From Saccoglossus kowalevskii (Eukaryota; Hemichordata; Enteropneusta; Harrimaniidae), in contig NW_003109580.1 of NCBI RefSeq assembly GCF_000003605.2, positions 149,029 to 170,217 of the forward strand: 21,189 nt of DNA, written 5' to 3'. This document shows, one piece after another, positions 10,296-19,952 of the stretch (within the stretch, counting starts at the first letter, position 1; the number at the start of each line of letters is the position of its first letter). The notes below the pieces were generated by a model. That model made no database searches and was not told where the DNA came from. It was given only the letters and a program-made list of their open reading frames with translations. The position numbers and the translations under genes are program-made.

Positions 10296-10698
10296 GGTCA
10301 GACTTTTATTATCCCTTGTTTCGCGAACTCGTCGAATGAACAGGAGCCGAAAATGAAATAAAAATATAATTTTATTTCAGCGTAATTTCTCGCGCAAAAA
10401 AATGCTAAAAAAATATTATTTTTATCGTTATTTTTTTTACCGCCCGCCGCATAACAAATCCAAGTCGCATTTTCGTGGGAGTATCATGATCAAAGTACCG
10501 AAGTCTCTCGCAGATGAGAAACAAGGTTATACATGGAATACAATTTTATTTCATTTCTTCTCTCCGATCAATGATCTCACTTACAATTCTTTGAGAATTA
10601 CACAAATCTAATGGAAAAAAAAGAATAAATTTTATTTTTTTTCCGCCCTCCTCAAAAAAATTGCCTTATAAAAACTCGCGAATAAAAAAAGTCTGGCC
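10296..10698. mobile_element. PIF/Harbinger-like MITE
   Basis: The left end ggtcagacttttatta and the right end, read in reverse complement as ggccagacttttttta, form terminal inverted repeats with few mismatches. Further inside, cgcga appears in both arms. The element is flanked on both sides by TAA (10293-10295 and 10699-10701). A 3-bp TWA target duplication is the hallmark of PIF/Harbinger transposons. The interior is A/T-rich and non-coding; the 10402-10611 open frame has no transposase motif. The superfamily call rests on the TSD alone. Confidence 0.65.
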
Positions 10699-10701
10699 TA
10701 A

Positions 10702-10979
10702 ATGCAAATAAATGATTCTGGGAAATGGTGCTCATCTCAAAAGCGTTTACTTGTGTATTTCTTATGCTCAAAGCATGTGTGTTTTACAGTTTTTGTAATC
10801 ACAGTAATCACACTAAATTGATTTAAAAATGCAGTCAATTGTTTCCAAGCAATCACTGTGCTATGTGATGCTATTGCTTGGTTGTAGCAATTATTCAACA
10901 TTTTAAACATTCAATAGAAGCTCGCATGGAACACACAAGATGAGACTTCCCAATTTCTTCATGGCATATCACCTACATA
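10702..10979. other. AT-rich non-coding gap
   Basis: Only simple AT-rich sequence is visible between the MITE and the second repeat copy. Confidence 0.5.
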
Positions 10980-11250
10980 GATATTTAATTATAGACTAAT
11001 ATTTACACAAAACTAAAAAAATATAAGCATATCTAGCATTCTACCTTAAATTATGGCTAATTTTATTTAGTTTGATATTCTTCTCATTTTTACATGTATC
11101 ATGCATATTATTTAATCTCATTTGCATAATTAATTAATTGAATGTATTTTTTTTCCACTGGTGCATTGCAATACAGGTGAACACTGTGCCAATATCATCA
11201 AATGATGGTTTTATGTTTTGTTATCTAGAAGTCTTACTTGTATACTTATA
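10980..11250 (+). repeat. Dispersed repeat, copy 2 of 2
   Basis: This is the same family as 7610-7900. It has the same order of blocks and the fully conserved 17-mer atttgcataattaatta at 11120-11136. It diverges most in the middle and around position 11200. There is no coding capacity. Confidence 0.7.
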
Positions 11251-11393
11251 TAAGTTGTACAAATCAGATACTGAAACACTGACTTTTCCCACGGAATAAT
11301 TCTGACAGTGCTCTGGAATTTTTTGAAAGTTATAAACACTATAATTGAGAACAGAAAACAAGAAATAGCAAACATTCCCCATCTCCCATATAC

Positions 11394-11470
11394 AGTAAGT
11401 AAGTAAGTAAGTAAGTAAGTAATTCTTTATTGCTATCGTATCCCATTTGAGATCTTGACATAAAATACAA
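11394..11470 (-). mobile_element. Retroelement 3' end with (ACTT)n tail
   Basis: Read on the minus strand, a segment containing 'gggatacgatagcaataaag' ends in aatt followed by about seven acTT-type tetramers (agta repeats at 11394-11422 on the plus strand). A unique sequence ending in a short tandem tail is typical of CR1/RTE-type LINEs and the SINEs that use them. No reverse transcriptase is seen upstream on the minus strand, so this would be a 5'-truncated copy or a SINE. Confidence 0.4.
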
Positions 11471-12690
11471 TAAAGTCAAAAACATGTAATAATAAAAAAA
11501 ATGAAAATAAAAGGAAATACTAAAAATACTGTAAATGTATGAAATAAATACATATCTCACAGTAAGAGATAAATGAATAATTGTAATATAATGTAAATAA
11601 ATGTAAATCTGTGTTTTGTGGGGGTTTTTTTTGAGGCAGCTGGTACTGAAGTTATTGTTTGATTTTTTGCTCCCTAAGCATAAAGCAAGTATAAATGTGT
11701 TTTGAAATGTCTTTAATTATGCGATCGTTTTTATTATTTAATATGTTTATTAATGTCTCTCCATACATTATACATTATTTAATTATCTTAAGATGTTAGT
11801 AAATTCTGAAAAATATCTCTTTAAAAGTTTATTACATTTTTTTTTTACTTGAGTGAGGATTGTATGTTTACATGATCTTTAGGGTATTCTTATGACCTCA
11901 AAATTGTTAATATTATATTTACGAAATAAAGTGAAGTGCTGTAGACAACCAAAAATATATTCATAGTTACTGTTACTCGAACCATCAACACACATAATGG
12001 AAAAATTGGCATTTAACACTGACGAATTCCCATGGGCTTTGCAGTACTCATGTTTGGAGGGTTGAAGTACGGTCACGCAATCCTGAAAATGCATAATTGG
12101 TTTCAGCGGTTAATCAGAATTTGTGAAAAGAAAACCTAATAAGTAATACTACGTACATCAAAAACTTATTTTATACTGAAATTTAAAATTCCAATCCCCC
12201 TCTGGTCTCAGTGCAAGCATTCCTAATTTGCTAAAATGACAATAAATTTCTTGCCTGTCACTTACTAGTACTATCATATCTACATTTTCTACACCCCTTG
12301 TCACTTGCTAAATTTTTGATGATAGCCTAATGTATTATTATTACCAAATGAACCAATGGTAGAAGGCTTTAATTGCAAAATTGACTGATTTCCACTCAAC
12401 TATGCACCGAAAATTACATTCTGATCTCATAATTGTATTTAACTTTCCTTTATATACGATGCTGCATCACTCATGAACATTTGCCAATAATCGGTTTATT
12501 TAAAAACACATTTTCACTTAAAATGGTTCCCTATGCAGAAACTTTCATTTACTTGGTTCAAGAACAAACAGTACCATAGCTATAACAATTATTTCTGTTT
12601 CATCATTAACAAACCTGATTTCATTTTTGCTGTTTAAAATTTGAGTTTGTGCAAAAAATTCAACTTGTTAATGTTGTTGAAGGCCATTTA
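11471..12690. other. AT-rich non-coding stretch
   Basis: I see no gene, array or inverted repeat here. The open frames 11339-11560 and 11879-12094 (both minus) are short and lack motifs. Confidence 0.5.
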
Positions 12691-13830
12691 TTAGTCCCCG
12701 GGGACTTATAATTCGGTCTCCGTCCGTGCGTCCGTCCGGAGTCATATCTCAGAATCCCTTGGACCGATTCTGTACATTCTTTGCATGTGTCTAGTACTTT
12801 ATGTGGGACATATGCACATGCAGTGGTTTAGCGATTCGATTCAAAATGGCCGACTGGCAGCCATCTTGTTTTTTGAAAATGTTGTATTTTGGACATGCTT
12901 TGTCAGTCTTCATTCAAACTTGGTACATAGATTAAACATGTTAGGATACATGTCCATGACGATTTATTTCACAATTGGATCAAAGATGGCCGACTGGCAG
13001 CCATCTTGTTTTTTGAAAATGTTGTATTTTGGACATGCTTTGTCAGTTTTCATTCAAACTTAATACATAGATTAAACATGTTAGGATACATGTCCATGAC
13101 GATTTATTTCACAATTGGATCAAAGATGGCCGACTGGCAGCCCTCTTGTTTTTTGAAAATGTTGTATTTTGGACATGCTTTGTCAGTTTTCATTCAAATT
13201 TAATACATAGATCATACATGTTAGAATACATGTCCCCGATCGTCCGTGAGTCTGTCCGTCCATGCGTCCGTGTGTCCGTCCGTCCGTCCGTCCGTGCGTC
13301 AGTCTGTCCAGAGTCATATTTCAGAATCGTGTGGACCGATTCCGTTCATTCTTTGCATGTGCCTAGTACCTTATGTGGGACATGTGCACATGCAGTGGTT
13401 TAGCGATTCAATTCAAAATGGCCGACTGGCAGCTATCTCGTTTTTTGAAAATGTTGTATTTTGGACATGCTATGTCAGTTGTCATTCAAACTTGGTACAT
13501 AGATTATACATGTTAGGATACATGTCCATGGCGATTTATTTCGCAATTGGATCAAAGATGGTCGACTGGCAGGCAACATGTTTTTTTGTTTTTATGCGGT
13601 ATCTTAGACGTGCTCTGTCAGTTTTCATTCAAATTTGGCACATACATATTAGGATGACAATTTGTTTCAAAATCTGGTCAAGGATGGCCGATTGACAGCC
13701 ATCTGACTTTTTGGCCTTACTACCATATTTCCACAATTTATGTACCATTTTCATTCGTATTTGGCACATACATCATACATATCAGTGTGTTTCATAATCA
13801 GATCAAATATGGCCGAATAACGACTGTTTT
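12691..13830 (+). repeat. Complex repeat: two tccg-rich heads plus decaying 140-bp monomers
   Basis: A head (12694-12850) starts with the palindrome gtccccggggac, has a tccg-rich tract and then 'agtcatatctcagaatc'. It is followed by monomers marked by ggccgactggcag. The anchor base recurs at 12850, 12990, 13130, 13422, 13562, 13688 and 13813, which gives spacings of exactly 140, 140, 292 (second head inserted), 140, 126 and 125. A second head with gtccgtccgtccg and the same 'gtggaccgattc' box covers about 13236-13421. Copies near the right end are the most diverged. Overlapping open frames (FFENVVFWTCFVS, DWQPSC) are products of the repeat. It is probably a non-autonomous mobile element that was duplicated in tandem. 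Confidence 0.85.
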
Positions 13831-14539
13831 TATTTTTGGCCATATTACTACTACACGGAACACGTGTTTTGATGTAAATAAACAATCTGTTGTATACGCC
13901 ACTTGGACACGCTTGCTACAACCCCTCTGCTTTAATATGACAAGCACAAAGAGAACTTTCAAAAAATTAACGGGGACTGTGTCATTTTCAATGACTTGTT
14001 TACTCATTATTTAGATATCATTTGAATCAAATGACAAATAATACAAACATGATACTGGGACAAGAATTTTGATAGGATAGGCTCTTCTCATATTGTACAC
14101 ACTCAAAGTCAATGCGAAGCTATTTGTAAGATCGTGCCTGATTGGCCACCGAACTCTATCACTCAACAGTCTGACCAATCAGAAAGCAGCTTGTATGTTG
14201 ATTTGATTCAACTTACATTCCATCCCATCCCAACAGGCCAAGAAATTTTTCCAGATTCTAATTCAATATTTGTCAATCGGCATGGATACCGTCCTACTAG
14301 CCACACACGTGTCTTTTGTTGTTTGTAACCCATTTAATATGGTGTTAATACTTGACACAGCATCCAGAATCGCACAGTCTCCTGGCATAATTTCATCTGA
14401 TTTATTTTCAAACTCGCCCAGCATCACACCTGCATATGGAGTCCACTCGGACCCCTTACAGATTGATACAGTTTCCCTACTCTTCCATACAGCCTGCATC
14501 GCAGTTTGCATGCTCTCCATGATTTAATATTTTTATTTA
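13831..14539. other. Region without a recognised gene
   Basis: Two overlapping open frames on opposite strands (14263-14520 minus, 14270-14527 plus) each give about 85 residues with balanced composition. I do not recognise either. The minus one (reads SEWTPYAGVMLGEFENK) looks more protein-like but ends without a splice signal or partner. A short inverted pair, gcctgattggcc (14137) and gaccaatcaga (14172), is also present. Confidence 0.3.
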
Positions 14540-14630
14540 TTTTTTGTCTTGTAAAGCGCCTATGAACATTTATTTTGGATATATGGCGCTATATAAGTGC
14601 ATACTTATTATTATTATTATTATTATTATG
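14540..14630 (+). mobile_element. Retroelement 3' tail ending in (TTA)n
   Basis: The segment has 'cttgtaaagcgcctatgaac', then 'ggcgctatataagtgcata', and ends in about eight tta units (to 14629). This layout, with a gcgctatataagt box and a (TTA)n tail, is a very common 3' end of LINE/SINE families in marine invertebrates. I cannot find the upstream coding part in this orientation, so it is a 5'-truncated insertion or a SINE. Confidence 0.6.
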
Positions 14631-14872
14631 AAGGGCTCACCACACTGCATATGTTACACACACAGCATTATGGAGATCTGCTACAGGATCAGTTCCAACC
14701 TAGAAACCTATCAGTATTGATGTAATTAACACCTACAATATGGACCTGGTCAGTGCATACCAAGATCCTGCGCTTGTCACCTCTACTCTTCATTCCTGTT
14801 GACTTACAGTTTTGTGCAGTATAATGGCGAGGTCAGTTACCAACTCTCAGTGATAGAAAACAGCTACAAAAT

Positions 14873-15677
14873 GTTTCTTTCTCAACCTCCTCGGATGCCG
14901 AAGGTACCGTTCCAATTGCTAAGGGATTCAGAGAAAATGTGGGTAGTCCAGACGAGGACCGCAGCCTTGATTGCCGATCATCATTTTTTATGGAACCTGA
15001 TCCTGCTTTTACGCTTGTTCCTTGTTCCAAGGCATCAAGTGAGCTGAGGCCTGTGTTGGATATACAAACCCTGAACCTGTTTGATAAGTTCAGGATGGTC
15101 CCACTGTCAAACTGAAAGACTTTCCGAAGGGCGCTCACACAACCAATGTAACCTGTCAGCCAACCGTTCCCAAAGTTTACGGCTGAGGGTACGGGGACCA
15201 AAGTTCTTCTGTTTTGACTTTTGTTAACAAAGGTATGCGTGGCAATGGTAGTTCAACTACCGGTACATGCCAAAGGCATCTCTGTGAGTCTTTAGAAAGA
15301 TCACTGGTTTCTCCAACATCCATCTCAGGAGCGTACCCTGAATATTTCCAGTTTTCACTGCCATTCCTGCAGTCACTGGGGTTTGTAAGCAACTCACCTT
15401 GGGAAGGTCTCAGTTAGAGGTACCCCAACATTTGCTTTACCTGGGAATGGAAATAGTTACCCTAGATGCTGTCCTCCCTATTAAGGCAGTGTGCAACACA
15501 ACTAGCTGCACAGTCATTAACATTCACAAGAACATTCAGTCTCTAATATTCATTTGCCATGTGGAGGCCTCACTCCGTTTTGGAAACCATTCGGCATGCG
15601 TATGTAAATGCACAATCTATATGCTCTGGGCGACTCATTGCCGTTCAGCGACAGAGCCGCCATTGATCATTTCCTTG
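14873..15677 (+). pseudogene. Decayed DIRS-like retrotransposon reverse transcriptase
   Basis: In frame 2, residues TLVPCSKASSELRPVLDIQTLNLF then FRMVPLSN-like sequence match the start of the DIRS/Ngaro reverse transcriptase palm (consensus 'LRPVLDLR.LN.F' and 'F.M..L'). A TGA at 15113 ends that frame. In frame 1 (to 15417) lies LPFLQSLGFVSN. In frame 0 (from 15399) lies SQLEVPQHLLYLGMEIVT. Together these follow the DIRS pattern LGF.N..KS.L.P.Q.L.YLG..I.T. The catalytic YxDD motif is not seen where it belongs, between 15115 and 15330, so that part is lost or too diverged. Stops and at least two frame changes make this non-functional. The minus-strand open frames across the same region (14833-15201, 15177-15392) are shadows. 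Tyrosine recombinase and terminal repeats are not found. Confidence 0.7.
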
Positions 15678-16985
15678 TAGCATGTTATTTGAAATCACAA
15701 ACACATTTGTTTCCCACTATATTAAAGACCGCTACACAGATAGTATAGCCTTGCCAGAGGAAAAAAAACTCACACAATCATAATTCAACATATTTATTTC
15801 TAGAATCATTATTAATAATAATGAATATTCTGTGCTTCCTGGCAATGCTTATTAAAGAGTTGTTTGATGTAAGATGTGGTATGAAAAAATGTGGTGATTG
15901 GTATGGTACTAGATTATAATTGCATTATATCTTATTGTCTTGCATGGATTTCTGTTACAAAAGTTTCTCCTGCATGTCATCAGTCAAACTCTACCGACAT
16001 TTGACTGATTTAGACGATAAATAATACAAAATTAGTAGTAGTAACTAGATAGTAATGGCATAAACTAGAAAACTGCGAGACAATACAAAATTATATGCTA
16101 CCATTTACTTACACCCCACCCATCTTTTGCAGGTAGCTCTTACATCTGTCAATGACAATGACAATAATTTTATTTTCTTGTCTCCATCTGCAGTTAATAC
16201 ATTACCGGTATGCACAAAATATAAAAAATAAAATAAATAAATATTGTTACAAGAAAAAGGGGACATCACGAAGCACTGCTTATTGATGATGTTCTCTGTT
16301 TACACTCACTAAATTAGCAATTGCCTTAATTACATTTGTCAGTTTTGGGTTAACACAAAGGAAGGAGATAACTGATATTTGAAAGAGATCACCCAGAATG
16401 CTGAGCTATGCTGGCCACAAGAGGACATAACTTCTAATATCTCCCTTCCCTCTGTAAATTTTTGTTTTGGTCGAAAGGATTTGTGATACAAAAACCAATA
16501 TTTTTTGTGATTTATATTATATTTAAATAATTCAAATTAGTGAATTAGGTAATATGCAGCAACTAATAAAACTGCAGTTTTTATTTGTTCACCCATGTTT
16601 TTCACAAATTTTAATTCAATTTAAATTACACCTGTAGGGGAGTAGATATTATGTTTATTTGGGCAGTACACATAAATATAAATATTGCAAATAAGCTAAT
16701 TATTTTTATCAAATTCGGGGTCATTTCATTTTTATATTCGCTTTTCAATAATTTTCTCAAAGCCCTAAGATCAAAGGTTTTTTTTTTCAAAACAGATGCA
16801 AGTTTTTTTATTATTTTTGAAAACCAATTCACCACAAATTGGATGTTAACATTTTTAATTTACATGGACCAGTAACAAGAATTGTTTAAATATTTTTTTT
16901 TCATTACAGAGCTATTTCATATTTGAATATTTTATTGTAATGTGTAGACAAATATTGAAACCTTGGAGAATCAGTTTTGTTATTA
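15678..16985. other. AT-rich non-coding stretch
   Basis: No gene is found. At 16153-16190 a (tgacaa)n run adjoins 'taattttattttcttgtc'; on the minus strand this resembles a retroelement 3' tail made of attgtc repeats. Elsewhere I see only low-complexity sequence, and the paired frames 16626-16835 (minus) and 16651-16875 (plus) are low-complexity. Confidence 0.45.
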
Positions 16986-17212
16986 CCCTTTTCACCACCC
17001 AACTTTCTCGCCCAAATTTGTTCTCATAATCTTCAATATATTGGGAAATGAACCCTGATTTTGGAGCCAACAGACAAAATTTGAGTCAATTTACAGTTTT
17101 TACTCAAAATACTTGGTTATTTTTGTCCTAGTCTTCTGAAGGAAAGTGCAGACTATAAATGGGACTATTTTGTGAATTTGTGATGAAAAGAGGGAACTGG
17201 TGGTGAAAAGGT
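16986..17212 (+). mobile_element. MITE-like element, copy 2 with best terminal inverted repeats
   Basis: The left end ccc-ttttcaccacc and the right end ggtggtgaaaagg are inverted copies, and both are bordered by TTA (16983-16985 and 17212-17214). The interior shares 'actttctcgcccaaattt', 'ggagccaacagacaaaattt' and 'gaaggaaagtgcagactata' with the other two copies. It is about 227 bp and non-coding. This copy defines the element ends. One C more on the left than G on the right leaves the exact boundary uncertain by a base. Confidence 0.8.
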
Positions 17213-18380
17213 TAAATTGTTTTTAAAGTAAAAATTATAATTATTTGTGTCCTGCATTGTATAAATATAATTGTTTTTTTACAAAACTGTTAAAATATAT
17301 TATCTGCAAAAAAAATTTAAAATTTATGATTACAAACTGCTTTGAAAAGGAAATTTGACCTAATGACGGAATTTGACCTAATGACGGAATTCACGAGGGA
17401 AATTCTTTAACAATTTCTGGTGGGTGTAGCATATGCAATTTTTATGTGTGGCATGGAAATGTATTGTCAGAGCGGATTTGGTGCTCAATTATCAGAAATA
17501 CAATGGCTCATTCTCTGCACCACTATGTTAGAAATATTCATATGTAATAACAATGTCCCAGCAGCGTACATTGCACTCTATTCACTGAGTGGATTTCCTA
17601 TCTCGTGCTGTGTACATTAAACGACAAGTGTATAAGATGGAAAAATTAATTATTATATACACAGATCAGTTTTCTTTAATTCAAAATACAATTGAACCCC
17701 AACTGTTGAAGCTTGAATAAATATTCCGTTAAAAACATGTTGGTACAGATATCGTGTGATGCTGCTCGTTTGAGCCCTGGCTTGACCTTTCTAACATGTC
17801 ATGTTTATTGTGTGTTCTTGATTGGTATCAGTTCTATTTCAGTCGGTTTTCAAGAATCAAGTGAAAACTTTCTGAGTGCACTTAAACTCAAGGATTTTTC
17901 ACTTTGTTGGTTTCAAACTTCAGTATGTTGCTAGACAAAACCTACCCGTAAAATACCAATTATTGAAAAGCATTGCAAAAATTAAATAAATTGTTAAATA
18001 ATAAATAAATGAGTATTTTTTTTCAATATATGACAGATGTCATTTTCGTTACTGTTACAGTAAAACCATTTATTTTCACTGGCATTTAATTTTACTATTT
18101 TTATGTTTTTCACTGGGTTTTCCCTGCCTTTCAAATTCATGAATTTTGCTGATAATAAATAAATAATCATCATAATTTTTCAAAAAAATTGATCAAGTCA
18201 ATAGGATGTTATGTCCATCCGATCCAGAATTAACAACAGAGTGAAAAATAAATATAAATGTGAAAATTGAATCGCTAAATCTTGCAATACGAGGTGTGAT
18301 AAAAGGTATTACATTTCTAAAAGGTTGCCAAAGTTGACCTAGGCTTTTAAAAGGTTGAAAGAAAATATTACAATACGATA
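17213..18380. other. AT-rich non-coding stretch with a small tandem duplication
   Basis: An 18-bp unit, gaatttgacctaatgacg, is present twice at about 17354-17392. The open frames 17420-17620 and 17713-17934 have no known motif. At 18058-18140, two ttcactgg boxes resemble the ends of the inverted repeat at 19073. I see no gene. Confidence 0.5.
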
Positions 18381-18592
18381 TTACTTTCTCACCCAAATTT
18401 TTATCTTATTCAATATTTCTGGGAATTAACCCCAAATTTGGAGCCAACAGACAAAGTTTGAGCCAATTTTCAATTTTTACTCAAAAAATTTGGCTAGTTT
18501 TGTCCCAATTTTTTGAAGGAAAGTGCAGACTATAAACAGGACTATTTTTTTTTAATTTGTAATGAAAAGAGGGAGCTGGTGGTGGAATGGTT
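18381..18592 (+). mobile_element. MITE-like element, copy 3
   Basis: This is homologous to copies 1 and 2 from 'actttctcacccaaattt' through 'ggagccaacagacaaagttt' and 'gaaggaaagtgcagactata' to 'gaaaagagggagctggtggt'. The right end is recognisable (ggtggtggaatgg). The left inverted end is missing or diverged beyond recognition, so this copy may be truncated. Confidence 0.75.
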
Positions 18593-19072
18593 ATTTTCTT
18601 ATACATATACCGGTATATACACAGTGAAAATGTGTACTGTTAGATTCCATATATTTCTCTCTCAGTGTCTGATGACACTTTCTGAAATTTTTATTTTGCG
18701 AATTTACTCAACTTTCAAATAAAAGGATAAAATACTAATTATTCTTTGTTAAATTACAATGAAAAACGGAACTGAAAAATTTGTCATGAAAATGTAATTA
18801 TGTTTCTTATGAATGAAAAAAAACTGTGAAAGTTTGGCCTAAAATAGTAATTATGTTTTTTTCAAAGATACAATAAAAATTAGTATGAGAAAATGTAACA
18901 TAATTTGTGCAGCTTCAATTACTCGATTGAAAGTTTATTTTGTTTAAAGTATTTTTTCTCCCCGAGCACTGAAGTCCATTTGATTTAAAATTAACAAAGA
19001 AATTATAGAAAAAAACATGAAAAATGTGTAAAAATTAAAAGTTTAAAAAAATTAATATGGAGACATTAATGA
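18593..19072. other. AT-rich non-coding stretch
   Basis: I see nothing beyond simple A/T-rich sequence. Confidence 0.5.
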
Positions 19073-19193
19073 TTCACTGGGTTTTAATTTTGCTGATAAT
19101 TAAATTTGTCAAAATTAAATCTATGTAAACATGTAAAATTACAACAGAAATTATTGTTTCCCTGTCAAGTTCATGAACCTAAAACCCAGTGAA
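19073..19193. mobile_element. 121-bp element with perfect 14-bp terminal inverted repeats
   Basis: ttcactgggtttta at 19073-19086 is the exact reverse complement of taaaacccagtgaa at 19180-19193. The interior is A/T-rich and non-coding. A related sequence at 18058-18140 has the same ttcactggg box and the same 'ccctg...ttcatgaa' string, so this is a family of short elements. No clear target duplication is visible. Confidence 0.6.
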
Positions 19194-19359
19194 AATGGTC
19201 TAATGGTTTACAGGAAATCATAATCTTGTATCTATTTTGCACATTCTGTTTTGCATCAGTACCTTGTTTTAATTTTTTTGTTCAACAAACACATAATTTA
19301 AAAGAATAGTTAAAATAACAAAAAAAAAACTTTATTGAAGTATTAAAATAAAAAAAATA

Positions 19360-19615
19360 AAACAGTAGTGGGAATAATTAACAAACAAACAATCAGTTGT
19401 TGGAGTAGTTAAAAACCAAGCATTGGTTAGAGTAATTAAACAACAAAACAGTAGTGGCAATAATTATCAAACAAATATTGGTTGGAGTAATTAAAAAAAA
19501 AACATTGGTCGGAGTAATTAACAAACAAATATTAATTGAAATAATAAAAAAAACATTGGTTGGAGTAATTAAACAACCAACATTAGTTGGAGTAATTAAA
19601 AAGCAAACATATTAT
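19360..19615. repeat. 27-bp tandem repeat, about nine copies
   Basis: Units close to 'cattggttggagtaattaaa' plus 'caacaaa' repeat at 25-31 bp spacing, with the best fit near 27. Early copies vary (gtgggaataatt, gtggcaataatt) and later copies are more alike. The peptide-like frame TLVGVIKK over it is repeat-driven. Confidence 0.85.
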
Positions 19616-19877
19616 TGGCAGCTGACATGCTACCCAGAGTTTAGATGTCAGACTGAGTTGTCTTCGTCGATAACAATGTTACCGTCCATTCTCCCATATT
19701 CAAATTAGTTCTAGTTACATTTTTGTCAATCAATTGTATATCTGTAATAGACTGACAAAGAGTCGCGGATGCCAATCACATTTTGTACCATTATTCGCAA
19801 TGCAATTAGAGGGCCACAAATTGGTTCAATTATCCATGTCACAAACCTATTTAGATTCTGATAATTCTCCTTTCCAG

Positions 19878-19920
19878 ACAGCTGCAGAGTTACTCATCTT
19901 TGCCCACTATTTTTATACTC
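19878..19920 (+). CDS. Candidate third BTB-gene exon (weak)
   Basis: After a polypyrimidine acceptor (attctcctttccag, ending 19877) the phase-0 frame reads TAAELLIFAHYFYT. This resembles the C-terminal BTB helix pattern 'a.eLL..A.yf'. The phase agrees with the donor at 6235. Two points are against it. Joining directly leaves too few residues between FIYTGK and this helix, so another small exon would have to lie between. The donor (ctc|gtatat) is poor, and the frame stops at 19952. It could be chance. Confidence 0.25.
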
Positions 19921-19952
19921 GTATATTTTGCAAAATGAATCTGATTTTTTAA

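Noticed and set aside
12785-13695. FFENVVFWTCFVS-type frames as a gene family in tandem
   Set aside because: They lie wholly in the 140-bp repeat, restart with each copy, and resemble a widespread non-coding repeat.
14833-15392. Minus-strand frames with NFGNGWLTGYIGC as a laminin G-like exon
   Set aside because: The plus strand over the same bases carries DIRS reverse transcriptase motifs in several frames, which explains the sequence better.
17420-17934. Two plus frames with hydrophobic stretches as membrane exons
   Set aside because: No family resemblance and no convincing splice sites in phase with the BTB gene.
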